From Xanthobacter sp. NM-59 (GTDB taxonomy: Bacteria; Pseudomonadota; Alphaproteobacteria; Rhizobiales; Xanthobacteraceae): a stretch of DNA of 64,000 nt. Below, piece by piece: positions 1-8,607 of the stretch. A model generated the notes under the pieces. That model was not told where the DNA came from. It did not search any database and saw only the letters and a list, made by a program, of their open reading frames with translations. The stretch is taken from NCBI RefSeq assembly GCF_021401125.1, contig NZ_JACBFQ010000005.1:62001-126000 (forward strand). The letters are read 5' to 3'. How positions within the stretch are numbered: position 1 is the stretch's first letter; every line of letters starts with the position of its first letter. Made by a program: the position numbers and the translations under genes.

Positions 1-245
1 CGCAGCTGCGGGTGATCCGTATCACGCGGCCCAAATACGCGTGCCGTGTCTGCGAAAGCGTCACGCAGGCGCCCGCGCCGGAGCGGTTGATTGCCGGCGG
101 TCTGGCGACGCCGGCGCTGCTGGCGCAGGTGCTGATCTGCAAATATTGCGATCACACGCCGCTCTACCGGCAGTCGCAGATCTTCGCCCGGCATGGTGTC
201 GATCTGGCACGCTCCACGCTGGCCGGATGGGTCGGCGGCGCATGA
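1..245 (+). pseudogene. IS66-family transposase (TnpC) internal fragment
   Basis: The frame is open from the left edge of the window, so the 5' end lies outside it. The translation carries the IS66 zinc-finger-like region, with two Cys-x-x-Cys pairs (CRVC and CKYC), followed by the conserved stretch around TPLYRQSQIFARHGVDLARS. In full-length IS66 transposases (about 500 residues) this part precedes the DDE catalytic domain, and that domain is missing here. The frame ends where an IS3-type transposase frame begins, so one insertion sequence has truncated another. It cannot encode a working transposase. Confidence 0.8.
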
Positions 246-620
246 CGGCCGAGCGGGATACCTCGCTGGTCATGGATGCGCTGATGATGGCCGTCTGGCG
301 GCGCGGCAAGGCCGATTCCCTGCGGCATCACTCGGACCAGGGATCGCAATACACAAGTGCGCAGTTTCAAGGGCTTCTGGCCGATAACGGCATCACCTGT
401 TCGATGAGCCGGGCCGGCAACGTCTGGGATAATTCCGTGATGGAGAGCTTCTTCTCTTCCCTGAAAACCGAGCGGACCGCCCGCAAGGTCTACCGCACCC
501 GAGACGAAGCGCGGGCTGATGTCTTCGATTACATTGAGCGCTTCTACAACCTGTGCAGACGTCATTCAAAACTGGGCTATCTCAGCCCCATGGAGTTCGA
601 GGCCCGCTATGCTAACTTAA
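242..620 (+). pseudogene. IS3-family transposase OrfB, C-terminal fragment
   Basis: The translation starts in the middle of an rve integrase core. It keeps the second catalytic Asp region (HHSDQGSQYTSAQF), the Glu-containing motif (NSVMESFFSSLKTE) and the usual OrfB ending (GYLSPMEFEARYA). The first Asp of the DDE triad and the N-terminal half are absent because the fragment abuts the IS66 remnant. The normal stop codon is also missing, so the frame runs on through unrelated sequence to about position 1381; I end the feature where similarity to OrfB ends. It is non-functional. Confidence 0.8.
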
Positions 621-694
621 CCCGCTGGCCACGGAACCGGCAGCAGCTAAACTTTCTACCCCGCAGCGCGGTCCATGACAGCCGATGCAGTAAG

Positions 695-916
695 CTAATC
701 TTGGATAGTATCGGCGAACGCCCGGGCAAAGCGGATAGCCAGAGCCCGAGCGTCCGCCTGGAGCTGGACGTTGCTTTTTGGTGCGTCAGCGCTGTTACGG
801 ACAGGGATATCGAGCGTGAGGGTGCCTCCGCCGACATCTTGCTCGCGCCAGATCACCCGGGCGAGCAGGTGCTCGGCGTCGAGCGACTGAAAAACGATGT
901 TGAGGCCTTTATTCAT
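695..916 (-). CDS. Small hypothetical protein (73 aa)
   Basis: A 73-residue frame that starts with an ATG. An in-frame stop lies 25 codons upstream with no other ATG, so this start is the only ATG choice. The product is neutral to acidic and has no signal peptide or membrane segment. It reads as a compact mixed alpha/beta protein (LNIVFQSLDAEHLLARVIW, then a C-terminal helix rich in Ala and Arg). It sits 72 bp downstream of the next gene on the same strand and may share its transcript. I do not recognise a named family. No strong ribosome binding site precedes the start. Confidence 0.5.
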   Translation of the reverse strand: MNKGLNIVFQSLDAEHLLARVIWREQDVGGGTLTLDIPVRNSADAPKSNVQLQADARALAIRFARAFADTIQD

Positions 917-988
917 GGCGATCTGGCTGCCTTTCCGCTGTCGGGCATGGCCTGCGGCGCACCTGGGCGCCGGCCGAAAATCCGCGCG

Positions 989-1363
989 CTAAAAAAGTCG
1001 GCTGCGAACAGGCGGCGGAACTGGAGCGACATTGGCCACTCCTGTGAAGGGGGCGTTCATCTGATCGGCGGCGACGGCCGAGGGCAAATCGCGGCTGCTG
1101 GTCGATCGTTGGCGATCCTTCAACAGGGCGGCCTCCAACTCGACAGGGTCGATATCGAGACGTGCACTTCGCCCCTGAGGGGTGGAAATCGCTGGGGTAT
1201 GCAGCATCGACGCTACACGCCGGTACGCGACGAAGGAGACGCCAAGAAGCTGCTCTTCATCCGTCACCACACGATACGTCCCCGCCGGCAGGAGGGCATC
1301 GGCGCCGCCCAGGCGAAAAGGGTGATCGAATGTGACGGTGGTTTCACGTGTTCGGATGTTCAT
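989..1363 (-). CDS. Conserved hypothetical protein (124 aa), rhizobial type
   Basis: A 124-residue soluble protein with a well-placed GAGG ribosome binding site 8 nt before ATG. The N-terminal half (TTVTFDHPFRLGG, LLPAGTYRVVTDEE, VAYRRVASMLHTP) resembles a short beta-rich protein that I remember as recurrent in rhizobial genomes and plasmids, usually unnamed. The second half is less ordered and ends in a Pro-rich tail. No catalytic motif is evident. It lies in a run of small minus-strand genes (cold shock protein, 42-aa basic protein, this gene, a 73-aa protein), which suggests a stress-linked cluster. That role is inferred from context only. Confidence 0.6.
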   Translation of the reverse strand: MNIRTRETTVTFDHPFRLGGADALLPAGTYRVVTDEEQLLGVSFVAYRRVASMLHTPAISTPQGRSARLDIDPVELEAALLKDRQRSTSSRDLPSAVAADQMNAPFTGVANVAPVPPPVRSRLF

Positions 1364-1377
1364 GACCGTACCTCAGT

Positions 1378-1506
1378 TTAGCTCTTCTTTTTTGGAGTTC
1401 CTGTGGACGCGGGAGTCCCTTTGACGAAGAGGGGTTGGGCCTCAGGCTGCTTTATCTTTTTCGGCTTCTTGGCTTCGCGATTGCCGCGTTGCTGGCCTTT
1501 GGCCAT
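1378..1506 (-). CDS. Very small basic protein (42 aa)
   Basis: A 42-codon gene preceded by a perfect AGGAGG six bases before ATG, which decides the start even though the frame stays open further upstream. The product is extremely basic (MAKGQQRGNREAKKPKKIKQ at the N-terminus and a KKKS C-terminus). It is probably largely disordered and may bind nucleic acid. Proteins starting MAKGQQRGNREAKKPK recur in rhizobia, by memory. It lies between a cold shock gene upstream and two small hypothetical genes downstream on the same strand. The terminator after the cold shock gene suggests it has its own promoter. Confidence 0.65.
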   Translation of the reverse strand: MAKGQQRGNREAKKPKKIKQPEAQPLFVKGTPASTGTPKKKS

Positions 1507-1547
1507 AGGTGCCTCCTGGAAGTCTATCGGTTGATACCGGGGGTGAA

Positions 1548-1587
1548 ACGAAAAACGCCTCGCAACCTCAATGAGGTAGCAAGGCGT
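1548..1587 (-). terminator. Rho-independent terminator after the cold shock gene
   Basis: Read on the minus strand, an imperfect stem (outer arm ACGCCT/AGGCGT, inner arm around GAGGT/ACCTC, loop ATT) is followed directly by TTTTTCGTTT. It lies downstream of the cold shock gene ending at 1716, before the 42-aa gene. Confidence 0.65.
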
Positions 1588-1715
1588 CGCACGCCCTGCA
1601 GGGCGAAGGGGGGGCACATCGCGGTCAAAGCTGCCGGTACATCCGCGGTCAGCGACAGGCGCGCGATGTGCAGGGCCGCCATTCCCGGAAGGGTCCGGTC
1701 CGACGGCCATTCAAA

Positions 1716-1928
1716 TCAGCTCAGGTCCTTAAGCATTTCGGCGGACATCTTGCCGCTCTTGCGGTCCGCAACGAGCTCAAAGCCCACCTTCTGGCCTTCG
1801 CGCAGATCGCTGAGACCCGCGCGCTCCACCGCGCTGATATGGACGAAGGCGTCGCCGCCACCTGCATCGGGGACGATAAATCCAAAGCCCTTCTGGGCGT
1901 TGAACCACTTCACGGTTCCCTCAGTCAT
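1716..1928 (-). CDS. CspA-family cold shock protein
   Basis: A 70-residue single OB-fold protein with both RNA-binding motifs: RNP1 as KGFGFI and RNP2 as DAFVHIS. The N-terminus [15 protein letters not shown] is standard for the family. It is expected to melt secondary structure in mRNA. I start it at the ATG of MTEGTVKWF, which has an AAAGGG element upstream, rather than at an upstream in-frame start that would add unrelated sequence. A long AT-rich leader lies upstream, as is common for cold shock mRNAs. A terminator follows at 1548-1587. A second paralogue lies at 12211-12420. Confidence 0.9.
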   Translation of the reverse strand: MTEGTVKWFNAQKGFGFIVPDAGGGDAFVHISAVERAGLSDLREGQKVGFELVADRKSGKMSAEMLKDLS

Positions 1929-2320
1929 GGGAAACCCTTTCGATCTAATATTTAGCTCCCAGCCTGCTGGCTGGGCGTCGAAATCGCATTTTTTGGCGAG
2001 AATTTTTGGTTGTGCGCAGCATTTTGTTCTGCGCGAAGCCAATTGATCAGGCTTTCTATCGACAATTCAAATATGGGCCAGAACGCTCGAAATAGCAACG
2101 ACTTTTTATTTATATGAGTTTCAATCGGAAAATTGGTACGTTTTGTGCTGAGTATACAGTGTATACGGCTGGGGAGATGCGTGGTGCCGTCTCCTGTGGA
2201 CACACGATCGAGCCCAAGATAGCCTCGCCGCGTGGCCTCAGGCGGCGCCATGTGCGCAAGCTTGCCTTTGCATCCCCGCCACGCCCTCATGACCCGACGC
2301 CGCCCGATGGAGAGCGCCCA

Positions 2321-3184
2321 TTGATCACACTTCAGATCTACCACCGCACCACCTATCGCTTCCATCAGCCGGTGACCTTCGGTCCTCACCGGCTGATGCT
2401 TCGCCCCCGGGAAAGCCGCGACCTGCGGGTGATGTCCAACCACCTCACGTTGACGCCGGCAGCGACCGTGAACTGGGCCCAGGATGTGTTCGGCAACGCC
2501 GTCGCCACGGCGACCTTTGGGGTCGCCGGGGATCATCTGGTGATCGACAGCACGACGGAACTGCAGCTCGATGCCGCGCCCTGGCCGGTGTTCGCCATCG
2601 CCGGCACCGCCGTGTCCTTCCCGTTTCGCTATTCCGACGACGAGTGGACGGATCTTGGGGCATTGGGCGTGCCGCAGTTCCCCGACGCCTCCGGACGGCT
2701 GCGAAGCTGGGCGCAGGGCTTCGTTCGGGGAAACCCCACCGATACGCTGTCCCTGCTCCAGGACCTCAGTGCTGGCGTGTCGCAGCAGATCTCATATCAG
2801 AGCCGCGACGAGGAGGGGACGCAATCCCCGGAGCACACTCTGGACCGTGGCTGGGGCTCATGCCGGGATTTCGCGGTGCTGTTCGTGGAGGCCGTGCGTA
2901 GCCTTGGCTTCGGCGCGCGCCTCGTCTCGGGGTATCTCTACAATCCGGCGGGAACTTTCGCGGGTTCTCAGGGGTGGGGCTCGACCCATGCCTGGGCAGA
3001 GGTGTTCGTGCCCGGAGCAGGCTGGATCCCGTTTGATCCGACCAATCGCAGCATGGGCGGCTTCAACCTCATCCCGGTGGCGGTGGTGCGTGACATCCGC
3101 CAAGCCATTCCGGTTGAGGGCAGCTTCGTGGGAAACAGCAACGCCTTCCAGAACATGACAGTGGACGTCCACGTCACCTCATGA
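2321..3184 (+). CDS. Transglutaminase-like protein (bacterial type)
   Basis: A protein of 287 residues with an N-terminal bacterial transglutaminase domain (about residues 1-80, LQIYHRTTYRFHQPV) and a transglutaminase core (about 150-260). The catalytic Cys is in WGSCRDFAVLFVEA. The His and Asp are in STHAWAEVFVPG and WIPFDPTN. Proteins of this fold act as peptidases or amidases in bacteria; the substrate here is unknown. I chose TTG at 2321 because a GGAGAG element lies just upstream and homology begins there, although the frame is open to 2114. The 3' end overlaps the convergent nhaA gene by 11 bp. A second, disrupted transglutaminase gene lies at 8709-10839. Confidence 0.8.
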   Translation: MITLQIYHRTTYRFHQPVTFGPHRLMLRPRESRDLRVMSNHLTLTPAATVNWAQDVFGNAVATATFGVAGDHLVIDSTTELQLDAAPWPVFAIAGTAVSFPFRYSDDEWTDLGALGVPQFPDASGRLRSWAQGFVRGNPTDTLSLLQDLSAGVSQQISYQSRDEEGTQSPEHTLDRGWGSCRDFAVLFVEAVRSLGFGARLVSGYLYNPAGTFAGSQGWGSTHAWAEVFVPGAGWIPFDPTNRSMGGFNLIPVAVVRDIRQAIPVEGSFVGNSNAFQNMTVDVHVTS

Positions 3185-4517
3185 CGGCAATGGAGTGCCG
3201 CGGTCCAGGGGATGTCAGAAGGATCAGCGCCAGCAGCCCGCCGGCAGCGGAGACCACCGACGCCGCCAGAATCCCGAGCTTTGCGGACGTGAGCAGCCCC
3301 CCGTCGAATGCCATCTCGGCAATGAACAGGGCCATGGTGAAGCCAATACCCGTGAGCATGGCTCCCGCCGCCAGCAAGCCCCAGGAGAGCCCGGCCGGTC
3401 GTTTGCCGAGGCCCAGCGCGACAGCAATAGCGCTGAACATCACGATGCCCGCCGGCTTTCCGACAACGAAGCCTGCGAAGACAGCAAATGCAAGCTCGCG
3501 GTGGAGTTCGGAGGGCACAATACTGACGCCAGCGTTCGCCAAGGCAAAAAGCGGCATGACCGCAAACGCAACCCAAGGATGGAGTAGCATCTCCAGTCGC
3601 TCGACGGGCGAGAGCGCCTCGCGGGCGGCGATGCCGGCCCGCCGCAGGTCCTGTCGCCCCTCGGTGTCGCCGGTCCAATGCTCGCCGGGCGGATAGGCCA
3701 CCACCCGATCGAAGATGGCATGCAGGCGAATGTCGCTGACCCAACTCCGGGCGGGGGTCATCAGGCCGAGAATCACGCCAGCTAAGGTCGGGTGAATGCC
3801 ACCCGCATCCAGTGCCAGCCAGATGGCCCCACCGATGGCGAAATAAATCGGGATGCTGCGAATTCCCAGCCGCGAGATGGCCGCCACCACGCCGAAACCC
3901 ACGCCCGCCAGGACGAGGGGCGGCCAGGAGAGAGACCCGCCATAGCCGACAGTCACCACCACGATCGCGCCGACATCATCAAAGATCGCCAGCGATAGCA
4001 GGAACAGTCTCAAGCTCAATGGAATGCGGGGACCCAGGACCGCAAGAGCCCCGATGACGAAGGCGGTGTCCGTCGCCATGACGACGCCCCAGCCATGCCA
4101 GCCATCACTGCCGCTCTGCAACCCGAGAAACAGGCCGGCAGGCACCGCCATTCCGCCGAGTGCCGCCGCGAGTGAGAGCGCGACGGTCCGCGGATTGCGC
4201 AATTCTCCGAGGGCCATTTCACGCTTCAGTTCGAGGGCCACGACGAAGAAGAAGAGCGTCATCAGGCCATCGTTGATCCAATGCTGCAGGGAACGGGAAA
4301 GGCTGATGTCGCCGATCGTCAGGCCGATGGGCGTTTCCCAGATCGCCAGAAACGGCTTCGACCAAGGAGAGTTGGAGAGGGCAAGAGCCACGATCGTGGC
4401 CATCAGGAGCGCTGCGCTGGCCATGGCCTCGATGTGCAGGAAGCGCATGAACGGCTTGGTGAACCGGTCTGCTGGCTCCTGAGGAAGCCGCCCGAGGCCG
4501 TTCATGATCTTATTCAT
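3174..4517 (-). CDS. nhaA: Na+/H+ antiporter NhaA
   Basis: A 447-residue inner-membrane protein with about eleven hydrophobic segments. It matches NhaA over its full length: an N-terminal stretch FTKPFMRFLHIEAMASAALL, the region LSLAIFDDVGAIVVV (the paired Asp residues that bind Na+ or Li+) and a C-terminal half ending shortly after LIAEMAFDG. It exports Na+ in exchange for protons for pH and salt homeostasis. I start at MNKIMNGL; an upstream in-frame ATG adds 18 atypical residues. A fairly long loop after LHAIFDRVVAYPPGEHW precedes the second bundle. Its presence among mobile debris suggests a transferred copy. Confidence 0.92.
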   Translation of the reverse strand: MNKIMNGLGRLPQEPADRFTKPFMRFLHIEAMASAALLMATIVALALSNSPWSKPFLAIWETPIGLTIGDISLSRSLQHWINDGLMTLFFFVVALELKREMALGELRNPRTVALSLAAALGGMAVPAGLFLGLQSGSDGWHGWGVVMATDTAFVIGALAVLGPRIPLSLRLFLLSLAIFDDVGAIVVVTVGYGGSLSWPPLVLAGVGFGVVAAISRLGIRSIPIYFAIGGAIWLALDAGGIHPTLAGVILGLMTPARSWVSDIRLHAIFDRVVAYPPGEHWTGDTEGRQDLRRAGIAAREALSPVERLEMLLHPWVAFAVMPLFALANAGVSIVPSELHRELAFAVFAGFVVGKPAGIVMFSAIAVALGLGKRPAGLSWGLLAAGAMLTGIGFTMALFIAEMAFDGGLLTSAKLGILAASVVSAAGGLLALILLTSPGPRHSIAVMR

Positions 4518-4533
4518 GATGTGCTTTTGCGGT

Positions 4534-4920
4534 TCACCCTCGGAACCTGCCAGAGGCATCCGGCACTCCAATATTTCTGCACGGGTCGAGCTCCGTCTTC
4601 ACAGCCCTGCTGGTGGAGGCGTCCTTATGACTGTGAAGAAAGCGCGCGATGAGCGCTTTCAACTGCGCTGGGTCGTCGTCAGCGCTGGCGGCGATTTTCA
4701 AAAAGAGCGCACGTTGAACAGCCGTCGGCAGCTGGCTCCACGCCTTGACCACGGCTGCGCCCAAGCATTCGAGCGCGTGCCTCTCTGCATCCGTCAAGGT
4801 GCCATTCTGCCGCGACGCCTCATTTCGAGGCATCGGTGAGCCACCTTCGCCCTCCCAGCGTGCAATGGAAATTAATGCCTCGGCATGGGGAGGCAGAGTA
4901 TCTTGGTAAGAGTTTTCCAT
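4534..4920 (-). CDS. Conserved hypothetical protein (128 aa)
   Basis: A 128-residue soluble protein with a conserved-looking central helical part (LTDAERHALECLGAAVVKAW, then AVQRALFLKIAASAD and IARFLHSHKD). This central part resembles short rhizobial plasmid or island proteins of unknown function. The N-terminal 35 residues look variable. It lies 16 bp upstream of nhaA on the same strand and may be co-transcribed with it. A TATGAT sequence just upstream could serve as a -10 element, but no clear ribosome binding site is seen. No functional assignment is justified. Confidence 0.55.
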   Translation of the reverse strand: MENSYQDTLPPHAEALISIARWEGEGGSPMPRNEASRQNGTLTDAERHALECLGAAVVKAWSQLPTAVQRALFLKIAASADDDPAQLKALIARFLHSHKDASTSRAVKTELDPCRNIGVPDASGRFRG

Positions 4921-5640
4921 AATTCTATCATATCACGGTTCAATGCCGTTCTAAATTCATATTGTTCGGTTTTCGCTTTTCTGCATACCATATGTGCTTA
5001 AAGCGATATTTGAATCCAAAAATGCGCGGCGGTTGGCGCTACCGCACGGATGGTTGCCACAGTGGCTCGTGGGAGGAGGCAGGGCGGCAACACTCTCCGG
5101 CGAGACCGGCGGGCCGAAAAGGAAGCCCTACCGCTTCCCGCAATTGGCTTCTCTCAGAGCCCAACCCGAAAAGAGTTGGGTGGTTTCAGCAGGTTGCGAT
5201 TCTCTCAGGTTGGGAAGCTTGATCGAGACCACGATGGCCTGGAGCGAAACCGGCCAGAGCGATCACAGACGTCGTGGCCTGCGCTATTCGAGTGACCTGA
5301 TGGATCGGGAATGAGCGCTGATTTCGCCCTCCTTGCCCAACCCCAGGCCGCTCGGCCGCCCGGGACAACGGATCTACGGGAGGTTGTGAACGCGACCCTC
5401 TATCGGGCATCGAGCGGCTGCGCCTGACGCACAGCGTGCTACGCGACCTTCGCTTCGTCGTTTCCTTCTTGATCCGGCTGAGATCCACGAGGAATGGCCT
5501 TTGGCCACTCGCCACGTTGCGGATATTCGACTTAACGCGCCAAACCCACCATTCGTCTTGATTACGTCGAATGTTGTGGTCACGCTCGGGCGATAGGCTC
5601 GTTTCTCGGATTGAATCCGAACTGCCCTTCTCCTGCTGAG
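4921..5640. other. Intergenic stretch without a convincing gene
   Basis: About 720 bp with several short overlapping frames on both strands. None has a ribosome binding site together with a recognisable domain. The translations are Arg/Ser/Gly-rich and look like non-coding high-GC sequence or decayed mobile DNA. An AT-rich segment near 4925-5000 probably holds the promoter of the 4534-4920 gene. Confidence 0.4.
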
Positions 5641-5874
5641 TTATTTCGCGGCGTGTTTCAGGCACCAGTTCCAGTAGGCATCAACGCCTTGTTCGAGGGT
5701 GTGCGGAATCGGGTGGCCAGAAACATCAATGATCTGCGCATCGAGCTGTGCGGCGACGATCTGCCAGAAGCGGTCGACGAAGGCCTGAATGTCGGCTTCG
5801 ACGATCATGCCACGGGCGCGCAAGACGCGTGCGCACACGGCGCGCGCGCGATCCTCGTTGGTGAGGGGGCTCAT
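5641..5874 (-). CDS. Small hypothetical protein (77 aa)
   Basis: A 77-residue protein beginning MSPLTNEDRARAVCARVL. It has predicted helices and a Trp-rich C-terminus (AYWNWCLKHAAK), and no signal peptide or membrane segment. It starts 2 nt after the stop of the upstream DUF982-like gene (5877-6122), so the two form a tight pair. An open extension upstream overlaps that gene and is rejected as the start. I do not recognise the family. Confidence 0.5.
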   Translation of the reverse strand: MSPLTNEDRARAVCARVLRARGMIVEADIQAFVDRFWQIVAAQLDAQIIDVSGHPIPHTLEQGVDAYWNWCLKHAAK

Positions 5875-5876
5875 GC

Positions 5877-6122
5877 TCAAATCCTGGGCGTGAGAGTGAC
5901 ACGCTCCGAGCGCTGCATGACATCTGCGAAAGTCGTTACAGCGACCCACGCACGGCCCGTCAGGAGAGGGTTGGAGGCGCCGGCGATCTGGTCCAGAAGC
6001 GAGCCAGCATATTCCCCCATGGGGTGGCGCCGAATAAAGATGGCTGCCTCCTCAAGGGAGTGGAGCGCCTCGATTCTTCCGTCGACGCCAAGGCGTAGCG
6101 CATGCTCGGGTGGCTGGGACAT
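5877..6122 (-). CDS. DUF982-like small protein (81 aa)
   Basis: An 81-residue protein with a layout resembling rhizobial DUF982 proteins: an N-terminal strand (ALRLGVDGRIEALHSLEEAA), a helix leading to a charged turn (FIRRHPMGEYAG), and a C-terminal helical part (AWVAVTTFADVMQRS). DUF982 proteins have no established function. The start at 6122 has a GGAG element nearby; the frame remains open upstream to 6263 but that part reads as unrelated. It is followed at 2 nt by the 77-aa gene. The family assignment is tentative. Confidence 0.5.
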   Translation of the reverse strand: MSQPPEHALRLGVDGRIEALHSLEEAAIFIRRHPMGEYAGSLLDQIAGASNPLLTGRAWVAVTTFADVMQRSERVTLTPRI

Positions 6123-6250
6123 GGAGGGCTCCAGATGTTGTGATGGTGCGGATACGCAAGCCTTGCCGCCGATCTGGCGAGCCTCGCGATGATCCAGCAT
6201 CGGCGAGGAATGCGGCTTTCGGATGTCCCGGGGACCTGGTAGGGATGCCG

Positions 6251-7615
6251 TCACTTCGCCCATGCGCTCACTGTGGAGGGCCGCAGCTTGGCGCGGTGGC
6301 GCGCAACCATAGCGTGATAAAGGGCTTCAAGGCTGAGGGTGTAGGCTGCAACATCGAAGAGGGGCGTCGCAAGCCGGTTGTCGGCAAGTCGCGCGTTGAT
6401 GGCGGCCATCTCATCGGGTGCGCTGGCGAGGCTGAAGGCCAGCTCGAAATAGCTCTGGAGGCTGTGGGTGACGAGGTCGCCGAGCCCGATGGCGTGGAGG
6501 ATTGAGCCCGCCACGCGCGAGGGGAAGGTCGCGCCCGGACAGGTGATGAGTGGCACCCCCGCCCACAGAGCGTCGCTCGCCGTCGTGTGGGCGTTGAACG
6601 GCGCGGTGTCGAGCATCAGGTCAGCGAGCTGGAGCCGGGCCAGATGCGCCTCCTGCGGCAGGTTGGCGCCGAAGATCAGACGACGTGCATCCACGCCGCG
6701 GCGGATGACCTCGCTCCGCAGGTTCCCGGTCGCATGGGGGTGGTCCAAAAGCCACAAGACGCTGTCCGGCACCAGGGCCAGCAGTCGACACCAGATGTCG
6801 AAGATCTCCGGCGAAATCTTATAGGGCTGGTTGAAGCAGCAGAAGACGAAGCCGTGATCCGGCAGCCCCGCCGCGCTCCTCTGCGGTTTCTTCCCCACCG
6901 GCGTGCCGCGACCGTGGGGATGATAGGTGTGCGGCATGTAGGCCAGGGCTTCCGCATAATCCGGAGCGCTCTGCGGGGGCGTGAGAAACCGGTCTGTGAT
7001 GAGATAGTCGCAGATGCCCGAGCCCATCGTTCCAGGGTAGCCGAGATAGCTGACGATGACCGGCGCTGGCCGCAGCAGGACGATGCCCGTGCGGGCCCGA
7101 GCGGTAAAGCCCTTGAGATCAATGAGGATGTCCACGCCATCCGCGTGAATGGCTTCGGCTGCGGCTGCGTCGTCCATGGCGCAGATGTCCACGAAGCGGT
7201 CACACGTCGCCATGAGCCGGCGGCGCATGGGCTGCCCGTCGTCGGCGCCGAAGGAGTAAGCGAAAACCTCGAAGTCGTCGCGGTCATGGGCTTCCAACAC
7301 CTCCACCAGCAGGTGGGCGGTGGCGTGCTCCTGGAGATCGTTGGAGAGATAGCCGAGGCGGATCTTCTCCCCATCGCGGGCGGGGTAGGCGAACCCGCGC
7401 GCGGCGCGCGCACCGTGGGCCGCGGAGCGACGATCCCGGGTCCAGAGCTCCGAGCAGGCCCGCTGCTGAAGCGGGCTCATGCCCGGCACCGAAAGCAGGT
7501 GGAAGGGTGAGAGGCGATGGCCGATATCGTCCGCCAGGGCAGCCTCAAGGGCGAGGTCGTCGGCGTCGAGGTCGCTCCATTCGCATATGCCACGCTTGCG
7601 CCCGAAGTTGTCCAT
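6251..7615 (-). CDS. SPINDLY/O-GlcNAc-transferase-type glycosyltransferase without TPR region
   Basis: A 454-residue protein that covers only the GT41 catalytic region. It includes IRLGYLSNDLQEHATAHLL, DILIDLKGFT, the SYLGYPGTMG turn, the block FCCFNQPYKISPEIFDIW, LDTAPFNAHTTASDALWAG, and a UDP-sugar-binding end VPLITCPGATFPSRVAGSIL. Family members normally carry many N-terminal TPR repeats that select the protein substrate; here only about 75 residues precede the catalytic core. GGAAGG six bases before the ATG at 7615 supports a real start rather than a truncation. The acceptor may be another protein or a glycan. No partner gene is adjacent. Confidence 0.8.
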   Translation of the reverse strand: MDNFGRKRGICEWSDLDADDLALEAALADDIGHRLSPFHLLSVPGMSPLQQRACSELWTRDRRSAAHGARAARGFAYPARDGEKIRLGYLSNDLQEHATAHLLVEVLEAHDRDDFEVFAYSFGADDGQPMRRRLMATCDRFVDICAMDDAAAAEAIHADGVDILIDLKGFTARARTGIVLLRPAPVIVSYLGYPGTMGSGICDYLITDRFLTPPQSAPDYAEALAYMPHTYHPHGRGTPVGKKPQRSAAGLPDHGFVFCCFNQPYKISPEIFDIWCRLLALVPDSVLWLLDHPHATGNLRSEVIRRGVDARRLIFGANLPQEAHLARLQLADLMLDTAPFNAHTTASDALWAGVPLITCPGATFPSRVAGSILHAIGLGDLVTHSLQSYFELAFSLASAPDEMAAINARLADNRLATPLFDVAAYTLSLEALYHAMVARHRAKLRPSTVSAWAK

Positions 7616-7803
7616 GGCCGACCTTCCGTTCCGAAACGCCGGCCTCCAGCCATTGTGGCCGAAGACATCTGGCACACCGGGCGGGGATCGACACCCCGCC
7701 CTCCAAAGGTCAGACCCTTCAAATTAAGCAAGAACTGCGCCGAGATGCGACCCGCCTGCCAATGCTCTTTGCGGCGCCGCGTGCTAATCTGGCGGGGTGC
7801 CCT

Positions 7804-8607
7804 TCAGGAGCGTTGCAGACATGGCGTTCTCATGTCGGCGGACGCCACCAGCGCCGCCGACAGAAGGCCGGCGAGGCGCGTGCCCCAGGCCAGTTGATCC
7901 GGCGCGCGCGCGATCAGGTCCTGGCGGATCTCAAGGCCGGCATGAAGGATGCCGCGCCGTTCGCCGTGCACGGGAATGGTCCAGTCCGTCGCGTCCGAGA
8001 CATCATATGGGGCGTTGTCGCCAACCGTCAGGTCGCGTTCCCTCCGCAGCAGGTCAAGCAGCGTGCCGGCAAAGCGGCTGTCACGCTGATGAAGAACGCC
8101 GATGTGCCATGGACGCTGTACGCCGCCGAACACAGGCGTGAAGCTATGCAGCGCGACAAGGATTGTCGGCTTTCCGGCGGCCTGCCGTTGGTCGAGTACG
8201 GCGGCGATGCGCTCGTGATAGGGCTCGAAGAGCGCCTTCTCGCGGGACCGACGCGCCATGACGTCAATGGCTTGGTTGCCCGGCACATGCGTGCCGTCGC
8301 TGGTCTCGAGAATGGACTGTGGCGTGCCGGGCGGCCGATTGCAGTCGATGACGAGGCGGGAATAGTTCTGTTGTATGAGTGGCGCATCGAGTAGGTCTGC
8401 CAAGGACCGACCCACCTCGGCGATGCCGAGGTCCCAGGCAATGTGCCGCGCGCGGTCCGCGGCTCCGAGACCGAGGTCCCCGACTGCACGAGGTAGGGCG
8501 TTTCCCGCGTGATCCGAAACCAGAAGGAACGCGGATTGACCACCGGCATTGAAGAGTGAGACCGGCGGCATCTCATCCGCCGCCAACAAAGAGGTCGTTC
8601 CGCTCAC
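7804..8607 (-). CDS. N-formylglutamate amidohydrolase family protein
   Basis: A protein of about 267 residues with the family pattern of N-formylglutamate deformylases, which belong to the zinc-amidohydrolase fold. Visible motifs are FLLVSDHAGNALP (Ser/Asp/His), HIAWDLGI, SRLVIDCNRP and LVALHSFTPVFGG, matching the metal- and substrate-binding positions. In histidine degradation the enzyme releases formate from N-formylglutamate, but many paralogues have unknown substrates and no hut genes are nearby. I prefer the GTG at 8607 because an AAGGG element precedes it; in-frame ATG codons at 8640 and 8676 are alternatives. Confidence 0.75.
   Translation of the reverse strand: MSGTTSLLAADEMPPVSLFNAGGQSAFLLVSDHAGNALPRAVGDLGLGAADRARHIAWDLGIAEVGRSLADLLDAPLIQQNYSRLVIDCNRPPGTPQSILETSDGTHVPGNQAIDVMARRSREKALFEPYHERIAAVLDQRQAAGKPTILVALHSFTPVFGGVQRPWHIGVLHQRDSRFAGTLLDLLRRERDLTVGDNAPYDVSDATDWTIPVHGERRGILHAGLEIRQDLIARAPDQLAWGTRLAGLLSAALVASADMRTPCLQRS

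Noticed and set aside
5186-5665. A 159-codon minus-strand frame
   Set aside because: An Arg/Ser-rich translation with no family resemblance and no start signal.
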